Shown here: piece by piece, positions 1-10,206 of the stretch
Numbering within the stretch: the first letter of the stretch is position 1
How the letters are laid out: each line of letters opens with the position of its first letter
NCBI RefSeq assembly: GCF_018860155.1
Contig: NZ_JAHKNI010000006.1
Span: forward strand, 62,001 to 126,000
Length of the DNA stretch: 64,000 bases
Direction of reading: 5' to 3'
Origin: Nocardia albiluteola
GTDB taxonomy: Bacteria; Actinomycetota; Actinomycetes; Mycobacteriales; Mycobacteriaceae
Translations under genes and position numbers: made by a program
Notes under the pieces: generated by a model
The model's database searches: none
Told to the model about the DNA's origin: nothing
The model's input: the letters and a program-made list of their open reading frames with translations, nothing else

Positions 1-3000
1 CGCCCGAATCGGTGAGCACGTGCGCGATTCGGGCGGCCGGCTGGGTCGGATCGAGCGGCACGAAGCTCGCCCCGGTCTTGGTGACCGCCCACAGCGCGAC
101 CAGCAGCCGGGTGGACCGTGCCAGCGCCAGCACGACGACGGATCCGGCACCGATACCGTGTCCGATCAGTCTGCGGGCCAGCCGATTCGACTCGGTGTCG
201 AGATCGCGATAGCTCATCGTGACGCCGTCGCAGACCACCGCCGGGCGCCTCGGCCAGGCCGCGGCCGTCGCCGTCAGCGCCGCGGGCAGCGTCACCGGCT
301 GCCCGCCCTCGGGCCCCGCCACCGCCAGGGCCGCGGCGCGCTCGTTCTCGTCCAGTATCTCGGCGTCCCCGACGGCCACCGAGGCGTCGGCGACGAAGGT
401 GGACAGCACCCGCTGCCAGCGCGCCGCCAACGATTCGGCGGTGTGCAGGTCGAACAGGTCGGTGGCGAAGCTCAATCGCACGGTGATGCCCGCCGGTTCG
501 CCCGCCTCCGAAAAGCGCTCGCGCAGTGCCAGAGTCAGGTCGAAGGGGGACAAACCGCGATCGATGTCCTCCACCTGCAGCTGGACACCGGGCAGCTCCA
601 GCGTCGGCTCGACGAAGTTCTGCAGCGACAGCAGGACCTGGAAGAGCGGATGATAGGCAACCGACCTGGTCGGGTTCACCGCCTGCACGATGCGCTCGAA
701 GGGCACATCGGCGTTGGTGAACGCATCGAGGTCCACTTCCCGGACGCGGGAGAGGAAGTCGCGCAGCGAGACATCGGGATCGACGTTCGTGCGCAACACC
801 AGCGTATTGACGAACATGCCGACCATGTCCTCCAGCGATTCCGCACCGCGCCCGGCCGCCGGGGTGCCGATCACCACGTCCCGGCCGGCGCCGAGCCGGG
901 CCAGCACGATGGCCAGCGCGGCGTGCACGAGCATGAACATGGTGATCTTCTCGGACCGCGCGAATTTCACCAGCATGGAGTGCAATTCGGCATCGACCCG
1001 GAAGTCCAGGTCCGCGCCGCGCAGGGACGGCACCGCGGGGCGGGGCCGATCGACGGGCAGCTCCATCACATCGGCGAGCGAGGCGAGTCGCTGTTTCCAG
1101 AATCGAATCTGGCGGGCCGCCAACGACTCCGGATCCGCTTCGTCACCCAGCAGTTCGCGCTGCCATAGCGCGTAATCGGGATACTGCACGGCGGGCGGAC
1201 GCCGGTCCGTGCCCTCGGGACCGGCCACGTAGGCCGCCATGATGTCGGCGGCGAGCGGGGCGGTCGACGCACCGTCCGCGCTGATGTGGTGCACGACGAG
1301 CACGACGACATGCTCGGCCGGGTCCGTCCCGGCGATCCGGTACACCCCCACCCGCAGCGGGGGTTCCTCGGTGAGATCGAAGCCCGACCATGCCAGTTCG
1401 CAAATTCTCCGGTGCAGCGGCGCACCGTCGTCCACGTTGGCGATCGTCAGGTCGAGCGGCACCGCACCGGCGGGCAGCACGACCTGATGCGGCCCCTCCG
1501 CGTCGGATGGGAACACGGTGCGCAGGCTCTCGTGCCGTCCGATCACATAGGCCACGGCGCGTTGCAGGGCTTCGACATCCAGCTCGCCGGTGAGCCGCAG
1601 CGCGACCGCGATATTGTACGCGGCGGATACCGGATCCAGCTGATTCAGTGCCCACATCCGTTGCTGCGCGGGCGAGAGCGGGATCCGGTCCGGTCGAATC
1701 CGCGGTACGAGCAGGGGGCTACCGGAAGCCCGGTCGGCGGCGGCCAGATGGGTGGCGAGCATCGCGACTGTCGGCGCGTCGAACAGGTCCCGTACCGTTG
1801 CGGCCGAGCCGAGTTCGAGGTTGATCCGCGCGACGACCCGCGTTGCGATGAGGGAGTCGCCCCCGAGTTCGAAGAAGGAATCGTCGACACCGATGCGTTC
1901 GCGGCCCAGGACGTCCGCGAATATCCTTGCGAGCGTGTGCTCCTCGGCGGTTCCCGACGCCCGATAGTGGTGGCCGTTGCCGGAGAAGTCGGGCGCCGGC
2001 AGCGCGTGACGGTCGAGCTTCCCGACCGGTGTCAGCGGAATCCGGTCGAGTACAACGATATTCGTGGGCACGAAGTGCGCGGGCAGCGTCGCGACCGCTC
2101 GCTCCCGCAGCCGCGCGAGGTCGGGCTCCGTTCCGGCTTCGGGAATGACGTAGGACACGAGCACCGTGCCTCCGGCCGGCCCGATCCGATCGACGGTGAC
2201 GGCGAATTTCACCCGATCGTCGCGCGTGAGCACGGCGTCGATCTCGTCGAGTTCGACCCGCTGGCCGCGGATCTTGACCTGGGTGTCGTTGCGGTACAGG
2301 TACTCCAGCGTGTAGTCGCCGTCGGCCCGGCCGCTCCAGCGCACCACGTCACCGGTCCGGTACATTCGTTCGCCCGGGCCGCCGAAGGGGCAGGCCACGA
2401 ACCGGCTCGCGGTCAGACCGAGCCTATCGAGGTACCCGCGTGCCAGCGCCGGACCCGCGAGATACAGCTCGCCCGCGACACCGGCGGGGACCGGCCGCAG
2501 CCACGGATCGAGAACCGTGAGCGCCGCGCCGCGGATCGGCCCGCCGATGGTGACGTGCTCGCCCGCGGCCAGCGGGGTCACGGTAGCCCAGACGGTGAAC
2601 TCGGTGGGGCCGTAGAGGTTCACCATAGGCACGACGGCGGTCCATCGGCGCACCAGTTCGGGCTCGGTCTGCTCACCAGCCACGGCGAGCAGCCGCAGAT
2701 CGCCGGTATCGGGCGGCTCCAGCGTCTCCACCACCGACGGGGTCATCGCGGCGTGCGTCACCCGCTCGGTCCGCAGCAGCCGGGTCAGCGCGGGCCCGGA
2801 GGAGACATCCGGTGGCGCCACGATCAATCGCGCACCGCAGGAGTGTGCCATCAGCAGCTCGAACACCGAGGCGTCGAAACTCGGTGAGGCGACCTGCAAC
2901 ACGCTCGCCGTCGCGTCGAGGCCGAGCGATTCCTGTTCGGCCGCGGCCAGATCGGCGAGCCCCCGATGCGTGGTGATCACGCCCTTCGGGGCCCCGGTGG

Positions 3001-6000
3001 ATCCCGAGGTGTAGATCAGATACGCCGCGTGGGCCATCCGCAGCGGTGTCCGGCGGTCCGCGTCGGTGATCGGCTTGCGGGCGCAGGCGCGCGTTTCGCG
3101 CATGATGTCCGGGTCGTCCAGCCGCAACCAGTCGGTCGTGTCCGGCAGGGTCCGGCCGGTGGCGCTCAGGGTGATTCCGACACGCGCCGCCGAGTCCGTG
3201 AGCATGTGGTCGATCCGCTCGGCCGGATAGCTCGGGTCCACCGGCACGAATGCCCCGCCCGCCTTGGCGACCGCCCACACCGCACGGACCCATTCGGGCG
3301 AACGCCGCAGCGCCAGCGCCACGAAGACCTCCGGTCCGACGCCGCGGCGGATCAGCATGCGGGCGAGCTGGTTGCTGTCGGCGTCCAGCTGACGATAGGT
3401 CAGCGCGACATCTCCGCATCCGACCGCGATCGCGTCGGGGTCGAACGCCGCACCGGCGGCCAGAATGTCCGGAAGCAGCAGTGGCGAGACGGACGGGAGC
3501 CCCTGCCGTGCAAGCAGATCGGCGTCTTCGCAGTATCCCGCGACGGTGACCGGGGCCGAGGGGTTTTCGGTGAGCCGGCCGAGCGTCCGGACGAAGCGAT
3601 CGCACAGCTGGCGCACGTCGGGCCGCACCGGGAGATCGGTCCTGGCGCGCAGGGTCACCCGGATCCCGCCGATCGTTCCCGCCTCACCCGGCGCGGGAAC
3701 GACCATGAGGGTCAACGGATATGGCGGCGCATCGATGGTCACGGCATCGGTGAGCCGAATCCCGGTCGCCTCGATCGCCCCCGTCAGCGCCGCCAGGTCG
3801 ATCGGATACGACTCGAAAGCGACCATGGTGTCGAACAATCCGGGCTGTCCGGTCCACCGCTGGATATCGGCGAGCCCGACATGACGGTGGTCCATCACCG
3901 CGGCCTGCTCGGCGTGAATGCGGGCCAGCAGCTCGGTCACCGGCTCGCGCGGGTCCAGGCCGATGTGCACCGGGACGGTGTTGATCATCAGCCCGACCAT
4001 CTCTTCCACGTCGGGAAGTTGCGGTGGCCGAACCGATACCGCGGCCCCGAAGACGACATCGGTCCGCCCGGTGAGCTGTGCCAGGACCATTGCCCACCCC
4101 GCCTGGACAACGGTGTTCACCGTGGCCCCCGCCGCACGCGCGGCGGCGTCGAGGGCCGTGACGGTCTCGGCCGGCAGATCGATCGACACAGTGTCGCTTC
4201 CGTCGTCCGGGGAGCTCACCAGTGCCGGGACGACGTGGGTCGGCGATTCCAGCCCCGACAATGCCTGCTGCCAGGCCGCTTTGGACGCCTCCTCATCCTG
4301 CTCGGCCAACCAGGACAGAAACGGCCGGTACGTCCCGGCGGCCGGCGACGCCGAGGGCCCGGCCGAATTCCGGTACAGCACCAGCAGTTCGCGCAGCAGT
4401 AGCGGTCCCGACCAGCCGTCGAGCACGATGTGATGGTTGGTCATCACCAGGATGTACGTGTCGGTATCGGTGTGGGCCAGGATGAATCGCAGCAGCGGCG
4501 GCCGGGCCAGGTCGAATCTTGTAGTGCCGTCAGCCGCGAGCGCCTCGTTGAGCTCGCGTTCACGCTGACGCCGGTCGGCGATGACCGTCAAATCGAGTTC
4601 GTGGAAGGTGATGTCGGCATCGGCGAGCACCACCTGTCGCAGACCCTGCGCCGTTTCGACGAATCCGGTCCGCAGGGCGTCGTGGCGCGCGACCAGCGCC
4701 CGCGCCGCGGCACGCAGCCGGTCGTGCTCGACCGGCCCGGTGAGGGTGAACCGCGACTGCACCAGGTAGTCGTCGGGAGCCTCGGTGTCGTACCGGGATT
4801 GGAAGAACATCCCCTCCTGCAGCGGCGCCAGGGGCCACACATCGACGAGATTCGGATATTCCGGCTCCCACCTGTCGATCTGCGCCTGCGGAACCGGGGC
4901 GAGCTCGAAGTCCGAGGGGGTGTGGCCGCCGGCGCCGGCCGATCGCGCGTGATCGGCCAGCGCGATGATCGCGCACTCCCACAGTTCGGCCAGCTCGTCG
5001 ACATCCGCCCGATTCACCAGCCGGGTGGCGAAGGTCCACGTCACCGCGAGAGATGTACCGTCGGCGGTGTTGCACACCGCGGCGGTGATGTCCAGGGCCG
5101 CCGACAGCGGCGCGCGGTCGTCGCCCGTGGTCACGAAACGACGTGGCAGCCATGGCTGTTCGTCCGGGTGGTCGGCGAGGTCGCCGGTCACGCCGCGGCC
5201 GAGGTAGCTGAATCCGATCGGCGGAGTGGGTGCGGCCTCGAGCGGAATTCCGTTCTCCACCGCGGGATTCCGCAGCAGGCCGAAACCGATGCCCCGGGCC
5301 GGCGCGGCGCGCAGCTGCTCCTTGACCGTCTTGATCGCGACGCCGGCGGCCGCGCCACCGGCGAATGCGGAGTCGAGATCGATGTCCGCGAGATCGACCA
5401 CGACCGGATAGTCGTATCCGAACCATCCGAGTGTCCGGGTCAGGTCGGCGCCGGGCACCGCGTCGAGATCCCGGCCGTCGCCCCGCACCGTCACCAGCGT
5501 CGCGGTCCGGCCGTCGCACGTGCGGATTCGCCGGGAGCCCTGGGCCATGGCCAGGGCGGTCAGCAGGATATCCGCGGGCTCGCAATGGAATCGGTCCGCG
5601 GCGGTGTGCAGCAGGGTGTAGGTCGGAATCGGGCCGATCATCGTATGCAGCCGCGCAGCGGTCGTGAGGGTGTCGAGGTCCGGATCCAGCTCGAGGGTGT
5701 GAGCACGCGCCGCACCGGTCTGCAGAATCCCTTGCCACACAGGCAGTTCGATCATGTGCTCTGCGGTCCGCTCGGTCAGCCTGCGGGCCCAGCAGCGGAA
5801 CGACGTGCCGACCGGAGGCAGTGGCGCGGGCCCGGCGTTCGCCCCGCCGAGGTTCCGGCATGCGGCGGCCAGGTCGGACAGCAGGATGCGCCACGATGCC
5901 GCGTCGACTACCCAGCGGTGCAGCACGATCCACAGCAGCGTCGGGCCGTCGTCCTGTTCGACGATCGCGTACCGCGCCACCACTCCCGCGGCGGGGTCCA

Positions 6001-9000
6001 GCAGGTCGGCCGCGCGCTGTACCTCGCGCTCGCACACCTCGTCGAGGTCCGCCACCGCCGACACGACGGTGATCAACGCGTCGGTATCGACCGAACCGCG
6101 CGGCCGCACGCTCACCGCCCATCCGTCGTCCTGTCCGTGCAGGCGCATCCGCAGGATGTCGTGGTGATCAGTCACCGCCTGCACGGCGGCCGCCAGCTGT
6201 GCGCGGTCGATTCCGGCCGGGAGAGCGACGAGCACGGCCTGGCCGAGCGATGTGTGGCGGTCGTCCGGGGCGAGCATCTCCCGCATCGCCGGGGTCGGGT
6301 CGATCGGTCCGACCCCGCCGCCCCGCAACTCCTCGGGCCCGCGGCCGTCGACGTCCACCGCCACCGCCGCCAGTCCCGCAATTGTCTTGTGCTCGAACAC
6401 ATCCCGCGCTGAAATCTGCAGGCCCGCGGACCGGGCCCGCGACAGCAGCACGATGGCCACGATGCTGTCACCGCCCAGCGCGAAGAAGCTGTCGTCGACG
6501 CCGACCGAGTCGAGCCCGAGCACCTCGGCGAACAGCGGCGCCAGCGTGATCTCGTGCGGGGTCGACGGCGCTCGCCCGGTGGTCGTCAGCGCCTCGAAAT
6601 CCACTGCGGGCAGCGCGGCGCGGTCCACCTTGCCCGACGGGGTGTAGGGGATGGCGTCCAGCACCGTGATGACGGTCGGCACCATGTACGCGGGCAGGAC
6701 GGTGCCCAGCGTCACCCGCAGCCGCTCCGGATGCACCTGTGCGCCAGGCGTTCCGGCGACATATGAGACCAGGGCGTTGCCGCCCGCGCGCGTCTCGACC
6801 CCCACGGTGACGGCGTCGTCGATGTCGGCCTGCCGGCGCAGCGCCGCGTCGATCTCGCCGAGGTCGATCCGAAAGCCGCGGAGTTTGACCTGAAAGTCGT
6901 TCCTGCCCGCATATTTCAGCGTCAACGCACCGTCCTCGGCCGACCAGCGCACGAGGTCGCCGGTGCGGTACATGCGAGCGCCGGAGCCGTGTGGATCCGC
7001 GACGAATCGGCCGGCCGTCAGGGCGGGGCGATCACGATATCCGCGGGCCACCCCGGCGCCGCCGATGTACAGCTCGCCGAGGGTGCCGAGGGGAACGGGG
7101 CGTAGCCACGAATCCAGCACCATCGCGGTCGCGCCGTGCACCAGGCCGCCGATCGTGATGGGCCGGTCGGTACGCAGCGGGCCGCTGAACGTGGAGGTGA
7201 TGGTCGTCTCGGTGGCTCCGTAGGCGTTCACGAGCCGGCGTCCGGACCACATGCCCACGAGCTCGGGCGGGCACACGTCACCACCGACCGCGATGGCACG
7301 CAGGTCCGGCAGCTGGGCGGGGTCGAGCGTGGCGGCGACCACCGGGGTCGTATCGAGGTGGGTGACGTGATGGGTGCGCAGCAGCCGGGTCATGTCCTGC
7401 CCGCCGTAGGCCGACGGCGGGATCACCACGAGCCTCGCACCGGTCGCGAAGGCGACCAGCAATTCCTCGATCGACACGTCGAAGCTCAGCGGAACGACGT
7501 GCGCGACAACGGAATCGGCTGACACCCGGAGTGCGTCGCGGCAGCTCGCGACCTCGCTCGTGAGCCCCCGATGCGGAATCATGACGCCCTTCGGCGGCCC
7601 GGTGGAGCCGGAGGTGTAGATGATGTAGGCGAGGTCGTCGACGGTCGGGGGGCCGAGCAGTTCGGCATCCTCGAGTGGTGCGGAGGAACTCGCCGCGATC
7701 CGCTCCTGGGTGGGTCGCTCGTCGACGGCCGACCACCGCACGCGGTCCGGCAGCCGGTCCCGTACCGAGGTCACGGACAGGCCCGCGGTGGCCCCGCTGT
7801 CGACGACCATGTACTCGATCCGGTCGATCGGATCGGCCGGGTCGATCGGTACGAAGGCCGCCCCCGTCTTGGCCACGGCCCACACCGCCAGCACCGACTC
7901 GACCGAGCGCGGGATCGCGATCGCCACCGTCTGGCCGGGCCCGGCACCCTGCGCGATGAGTACCCGGGCCAGGCGGTTGGAATACTCGTCCACCTCGCGA
8001 TAGGTCATGCTGCGGTGCGTCGCAGTGTCGTCCGCGGCCGAATCGACCGCTCCGACGAGGGCGATCGATTCGGGATCCATGGCCGCTCCGGCCGCGAGAA
8101 TCTCCGCGAACGTCCGGGGCGTCTCCTCGGCTTCACCCTGGGCGGGGAGCACGAGCGAGCGCTCGAGATCGGACAGCGCGTCGAGGGTCACCAGCCGCGC
8201 AGTGGCGTCGGCGGCCAGGAATCGGTGCAGGAAGTCGAGGAACTGCGACCGGTAGGCGTGAAGTTCGTCGTCGCGATACAGGTTGGGGTTGGCCTGGAGG
8301 TCGATATGGGTGCTCTCGCCGCCGATGCCCGGATAGATGTTGACGAAAAGGTCGTCGATCGGCCCGGAGGTCAAGACGTGCAGGCGCCCGGTCACCGGGC
8401 CGAGCTGGATCCGGGTGTCCGCCATGATGAGGTTCACCGTGGGGCCGAAGGAGGCCATCTCGTCCATGCGCCACCCGAGGTCGCGCATGATGTCTTCCTG
8501 GCGGTACCGCTGGCGGCGCAGGGCGCCGGTCAGTTCGGTCTGGGTCAGGCCGATCACCTCGCCCACCGTCGCGTCGGGCCGTAACCGCAACCGCAGCGGA
8601 ACCACATTCGCGATCATGCCGCCCGAGCGCCGCATCGATGCCGTGGTCCGTGCCGAGACCGGCAGGCTCAGGACGATCTCGGTCGCACCGGTCATGGTGC
8701 CCAGGTAGGCCGCGAACGCCGCGACCACGATGGGCGCGACACTCGACGATTGTGCGGTCGCGACCGTGCGCATCAGTTCCGCGGTCTCGCGCGGCAGCTC
8801 GCCGCCGGCCAGGATCGGGTGTGCGTCCGCGACCGCGGCCCGGCCGGCGAGGCTGACAGGATCGGCCATCCCGGCCAGGTGCTCGCGCCAATACTCCCGG
8901 TCGGCGCGGAATCGGTCCGAATCCCGATATGCCGCATCGTCTTCGACGATCCGCGCCAGATCGTCGGCGGTCGCCGGGGGCGCCGGGACCTCGCGCAGCG

Positions 9001-9514
9001 CGGCGTTGTACAGCTCGGCCGCGCGCTGCACCATCGCCAGGGCGCCCATTCCGTCGATCACGATGTGATGAAAGCGCAGATACCAGAAAGACCGTTCGTC
9101 CGACAAACGCAGCAGGGCCGACGAAATCAGCCGGTCACCCAGCAGATCGAGCGGCGCGGAATATTCCGCACGCATCCACGCATACGCGGCCGCCTCGGGA
9201 TTCTTCTCGTGACGAAGGTCCAGCACAATATAGCCTTCGTACAGGGTGGTGTCGACTACCTGAATCAACCGATTTTCGGCCTCGATCAGTCGCACATATC
9301 CCGTTCCGAATTCCCGGCCGGCCTGACGTCCCGCATTCGCCGCCATTTCGGTATCGACCGGTCCGATGAGCTCGGCGAATTGCGCGATGGAGATCGGCAT
9401 ATCTCCGGCCAGTTGCTGGGCGAACCATATTCCCTGCTGCGCTGCGGACAGGGCGAACGCGCCATCGGACATCCCCGAACTCGACGGCATGGAAGGAATC
9501 AAAATTTGACGCAT
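1..9514 (-). CDS. Non-ribosomal peptide synthetase 1, N-terminal three modules (partial)
   Basis: The reverse strand is open from the ATG at 9514 to the left window edge (about 3171 codons), so the 3' end is missing. Domains, numbered from that ATG: C about 18-445 (HH at 149-150), A 470-960 (YTSGSTG at 633), T with Ser1017 in GGDSI, epimerase-like E about 1065-1530, C 1550-1995 (HH at 1694), A 2015-2505 (YTSGSTG at 2168), T with Ser2554, C 2602-3050 (HH at 2742), and the start of a third A domain. The first C domain resembles the EntF/Mps1 N-terminal C type and has no loading module before it, which suggests acyl or aryl initiation (inference). By-eye A-pocket codes are DVEDAGAIT (acidic, perhaps a basic amino acid) and DAFAAALVW. 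The E domain reads HR where HH is expected. No strong ribosome site precedes 9514; in-frame ATGs at 9490 and 9472 are alternatives, and a TGA lies just upstream. The product cannot be predicted. Confidence 0.95.
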   Translation of the reverse strand, partial: MRQILIPSMPSSSGMSDGAFALSAAQQGIWFAQQLAGDMPISIAQFAELIGPVDTEMAANAGRQAGREFGTGYVRLIEAENRLIQVVDTTLYEGYIVLDLRHEKNPEAAAYAWMRAEYSAPLDLLGDRLISSALLRLSDERSFWYLRFHHIVIDGMGALAMVQRAAELYNAALREVPAPPATADDLARIVEDDAAYRDSDRFRADREYWREHLAGMADPVSLAGRAAVADAHPILAGGELPRETAELMRTVATAQSSSVAPIVVAAFAAYLGTMTGATEIVLSLPVSARTTASMRRSGGMIANVVPLRLRLRPDATVGEVIGLTQTELTGALRRQRYRQEDIMRDLGWRMDEMASFGPTVNLIMADTRIQLGPVTGRLHVLTSGPIDDLFVNIYPGIGGESTHIDLQANPNLYRDDELHAYRSQFLDFLHRFLAADATARLVTLDALSDLERSLVLPAQGEAEETPRTFAEILAAGAAMDPESIALVGAVDSAADDTATHRSMTYREVDEYSNRLARVLIAQGAGPGQTVAIAIPRSVESVLAVWAVAKTGAAFVPIDPADPIDRIEYMVVDSGATAGLSVTSVRDRLPDRVRWSAVDERPTQERIAASSSAPLEDAELLGPPTVDDLAYIIYTSGSTGPPKGVMIPHRGLTSEVASCRDALRVSADSVVAHVVPLSFDVSIEELLVAFATGARLVVIPPSAYGGQDMTRLLRTHHVTHLDTTPVVAATLDPAQLPDLRAIAVGGDVCPPELVGMWSGRRLVNAYGATETTITSTFSGPLRTDRPITIGGLVHGATAMVLDSWLRPVPLGTLGELYIGGAGVARGYRDRPALTAGRFVADPHGSGARMYRTGDLVRWSAEDGALTLKYAGRNDFQVKLRGFRIDLGEIDAALRRQADIDDAVTVGVETRAGGNALVSYVAGTPGAQVHPERLRVTLGTVLPAYMVPTVITVLDAIPYTPSGKVDRAALPAVDFEALTTTGRAPSTPHEITLAPLFAEVLGLDSVGVDDSFFALGGDSIVAIVLLSRARSAGLQISARDVFEHKTIAGLAAVAVDVDGRGPEELRGGGVGPIDPTPAMREMLAPDDRHTSLGQAVLVALPAGIDRAQLAAAVQAVTDHHDILRMRLHGQDDGWAVSVRPRGSVDTDALITVVSAVADLDEVCEREVQRAADLLDPAAGVVARYAIVEQDDGPTLLWIVLHRWVVDAASWRILLSDLAAACRNLGGANAGPAPLPPVGTSFRCWARRLTERTAEHMIELPVWQGILQTGAARAHTLELDPDLDTLTTAARLHTMIGPIPTYTLLHTAADRFHCEPADILLTALAMAQGSRRIRTCDGRTATLVTVRGDGRDLDAVPGADLTRTLGWFGYDYPVVVDLADIDLDSAFAGGAAAGVAIKTVKEQLRAAPARGIGFGLLRNPAVENGIPLEAAPTPPIGFSYLGRGVTGDLADHPDEQPWLPRRFVTTGDDRAPLSAALDITAAVCNTADGTSLAVTWTFATRLVNRADVDELAELWECAIIALADHARSAGAGGHTPSDFELAPVPQAQIDRWEPEYPNLVDVWPLAPLQEGMFFQSRYDTEAPDDYLVQSRFTLTGPVEHDRLRAAARALVARHDALRTGFVETAQGLRQVVLADADITFHELDLTVIADRRQRERELNEALAADGTTRFDLARPPLLRFILAHTDTDTYILVMTNHHIVLDGWSGPLLLRELLVLYRNSAGPSASPAAGTYRPFLSWLAEQDEEASKAAWQQALSGLESPTHVVPALVSSPDDGSDTVSIDLPAETVTALDAAARAAGATVNTVVQAGWAMVLAQLTGRTDVVFGAAVSVRPPQLPDVEEMVGLMINTVPVHIGLDPREPVTELLARIHAEQAAVMDHRHVGLADIQRWTGQPGLFDTMVAFESYPIDLAALTGAIEATGIRLTDAVTIDAPPYPLTLMVVPAPGEAGTIGGIRVTLRARTDLPVRPDVRQLCDRFVRTLGRLTENPSAPVTVAGYCEDADLLARQGLPSVSPLLLPDILAAGAAFDPDAIAVGCGDVALTYRQLDADSNQLARMLIRRGVGPEVFVALALRRSPEWVRAVWAVAKAGGAFVPVDPSYPAERIDHMLTDSAARVGITLSATGRTLPDTTDWLRLDDPDIMRETRACARKPITDADRRTPLRMAHAAYLIYTSGSTGAPKGVITTHRGLADLAAAEQESLGLDATASVLQVASPSFDASVFELLMAHSCGARLIVAPPDVSSGPALTRLLRTERVTHAAMTPSVVETLEPPDTGDLRLLAVAGEQTEPELVRRWTAVVPMVNLYGPTEFTVWATVTPLAAGEHVTIGGPIRGAALTVLDPWLRPVPAGVAGELYLAGPALARGYLDRLGLTASRFVACPFGGPGERMYRTGDVVRWSGRADGDYTLEYLYRNDTQVKIRGQRVELDEIDAVLTRDDRVKFAVTVDRIGPAGGTVLVSYVIPEAGTEPDLARLRERAVATLPAHFVPTNIVVLDRIPLTPVGKLDRHALPAPDFSGNGHHYRASGTAEEHTLARIFADVLGRERIGVDDSFFELGGDSLIATRVVARINLELGSAATVRDLFDAPTVAMLATHLAAADRASGSPLLVPRIRPDRIPLSPAQQRMWALNQLDPVSAAYNIAVALRLTGELDVEALQRAVAYVIGRHESLRTVFPSDAEGPHQVVLPAGAVPLDLTIANVDDGAPLHRRICELAWSGFDLTEEPPLRVGVYRIAGTDPAEHVVVLVVHHISADGASTAPLAADIMAAYVAGPEGTDRRPPAVQYPDYALWQRELLGDEADPESLAARQIRFWKQRLASLADVMELPVDRPRPAVPSLRGADLDFRVDAELHSMLVKFARSEKITMFMLVHAALAIVLARLGAGRDVVIGTPAAGRGAESLEDMVGMFVNTLVLRTNVDPDVSLRDFLSRVREVDLDAFTNADVPFERIVQAVNPTRSVAYHPLFQVLLSLQNFVEPTLELPGVQLQVEDIDRGLSPFDLTLALRERFSEAGEPAGITVRLSFATDLFDLHTAESLAARWQRVLSTFVADASVAVGDAEILDENERAAALAVAGPEGGQPVTLPAALTATAAAWPRRPAVVCDGVTMSYRDLDTESNRLARRLIGHGIGAGSVVVLALARSTRLLVALWAVTKTGASFVPLDPTQPAARIAHVLTDSG

Positions 9515-10206
9515 GATCAATCCAGTGTTCGAAGATCATGAAATTCGACACGGACAGGCCCAGGGGCTGCCCGGAATGCGGTGGTATGGGCGGTCCCGCG
9601 CCCGGTCTATGTGCCTACGTGTTCGACGCTGATCCGCAGGTTATGAGCGAACTCGCCCGGTCCGGGCATCCGGAGATTTTCCGCAGGGGGGTGCCGTCGC
9701 GATTTTTCATGGCGAACAGCTGCCAGGGCGGCGGATCGAATCTGCTGCCGGGTCTCCGTGCGTCCCACTTCCATCTACCCCGTTCCTCCGCCTGCCGGTG
9801 TGGCTACTACGGCTACTACACGGCAAGCTGGATATGCTGCACGACCCCCGACTGGACGTGCGGCAAGTGGCTATACCTAGCAGCATAGATGCTGGCTATG
9901 GGTTGTCTAGGGGTATTTAGTCCCAAGTGAGGAGGCGTAGGCGACCCTTATTCTTTGATCGCGGACGCATTGCTCGGGGCAACGCTGTGCATCCTTGCAA
10001 ATTTCGCCCGGGCGCCGGGGCGGGTGCGCGAATCGCCGGTGGCGCGAAGGCGGGAGAACTATCCTGTATACACCCGTTCGCGCGCGGTGACGGTCCACCG
10101 GCGCGGGCGGCAATCGTGGCTGTCCGACACTCGGGAGTCGCGAGTTGGCGATGGCCCGAAAGCAGCAATCCGACGACCTTCCTTCTCCACGATCTGCGAG
10201 GCCGGA
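9515..10206. promoter_or_regulatory. Divergent control region between NRPS 1 and the methyltransferase operon
   Basis: This is about 690 bases without a convincing gene. It separates two divergent transcription units and should hold both promoters. It contains a less GC-rich stretch around 9870-9925 with a palindrome (listed separately). A plus-strand open frame (9538-9888) is cysteine-rich, but its third-position GC is lower than in the neighbouring genes. An open frame upstream of the methyltransferase ATG (from 9955) is most likely untranslated leader. Confidence 0.6.
9878..9898. promoter_or_regulatory. Palindrome, candidate operator
   Basis: CAGCAT-AG-ATGCTG is a perfect 6+2+6 inverted repeat at 9881-9894. 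With one bulged base it extends to TAG/CTA flanks. A two-base centre is too tight for an RNA hairpin, so a protein-binding site is more likely. It sits in the divergent region upstream of NRPS 1 and the methyltransferase operon. The regulator is unknown. Confidence 0.35.

Noticed and set aside
20..9500. Long plus-strand open frames across the first 9.5 kb
   Set aside because: They are Arg/Gly/His-rich shadows opposite the NRPS 1 reading frame, as expected in high-GC DNA. The minus frame carries all NRPS motifs.
9538..9888. Plus-strand 116-codon cysteine-rich open frame upstream of NRPS 1
   Set aside because: No family resemblance, third-position GC below that of neighbouring genes, several AGG codons and no clear ribosome site. 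It lies in the divergent promoter region; kept only as a remark.
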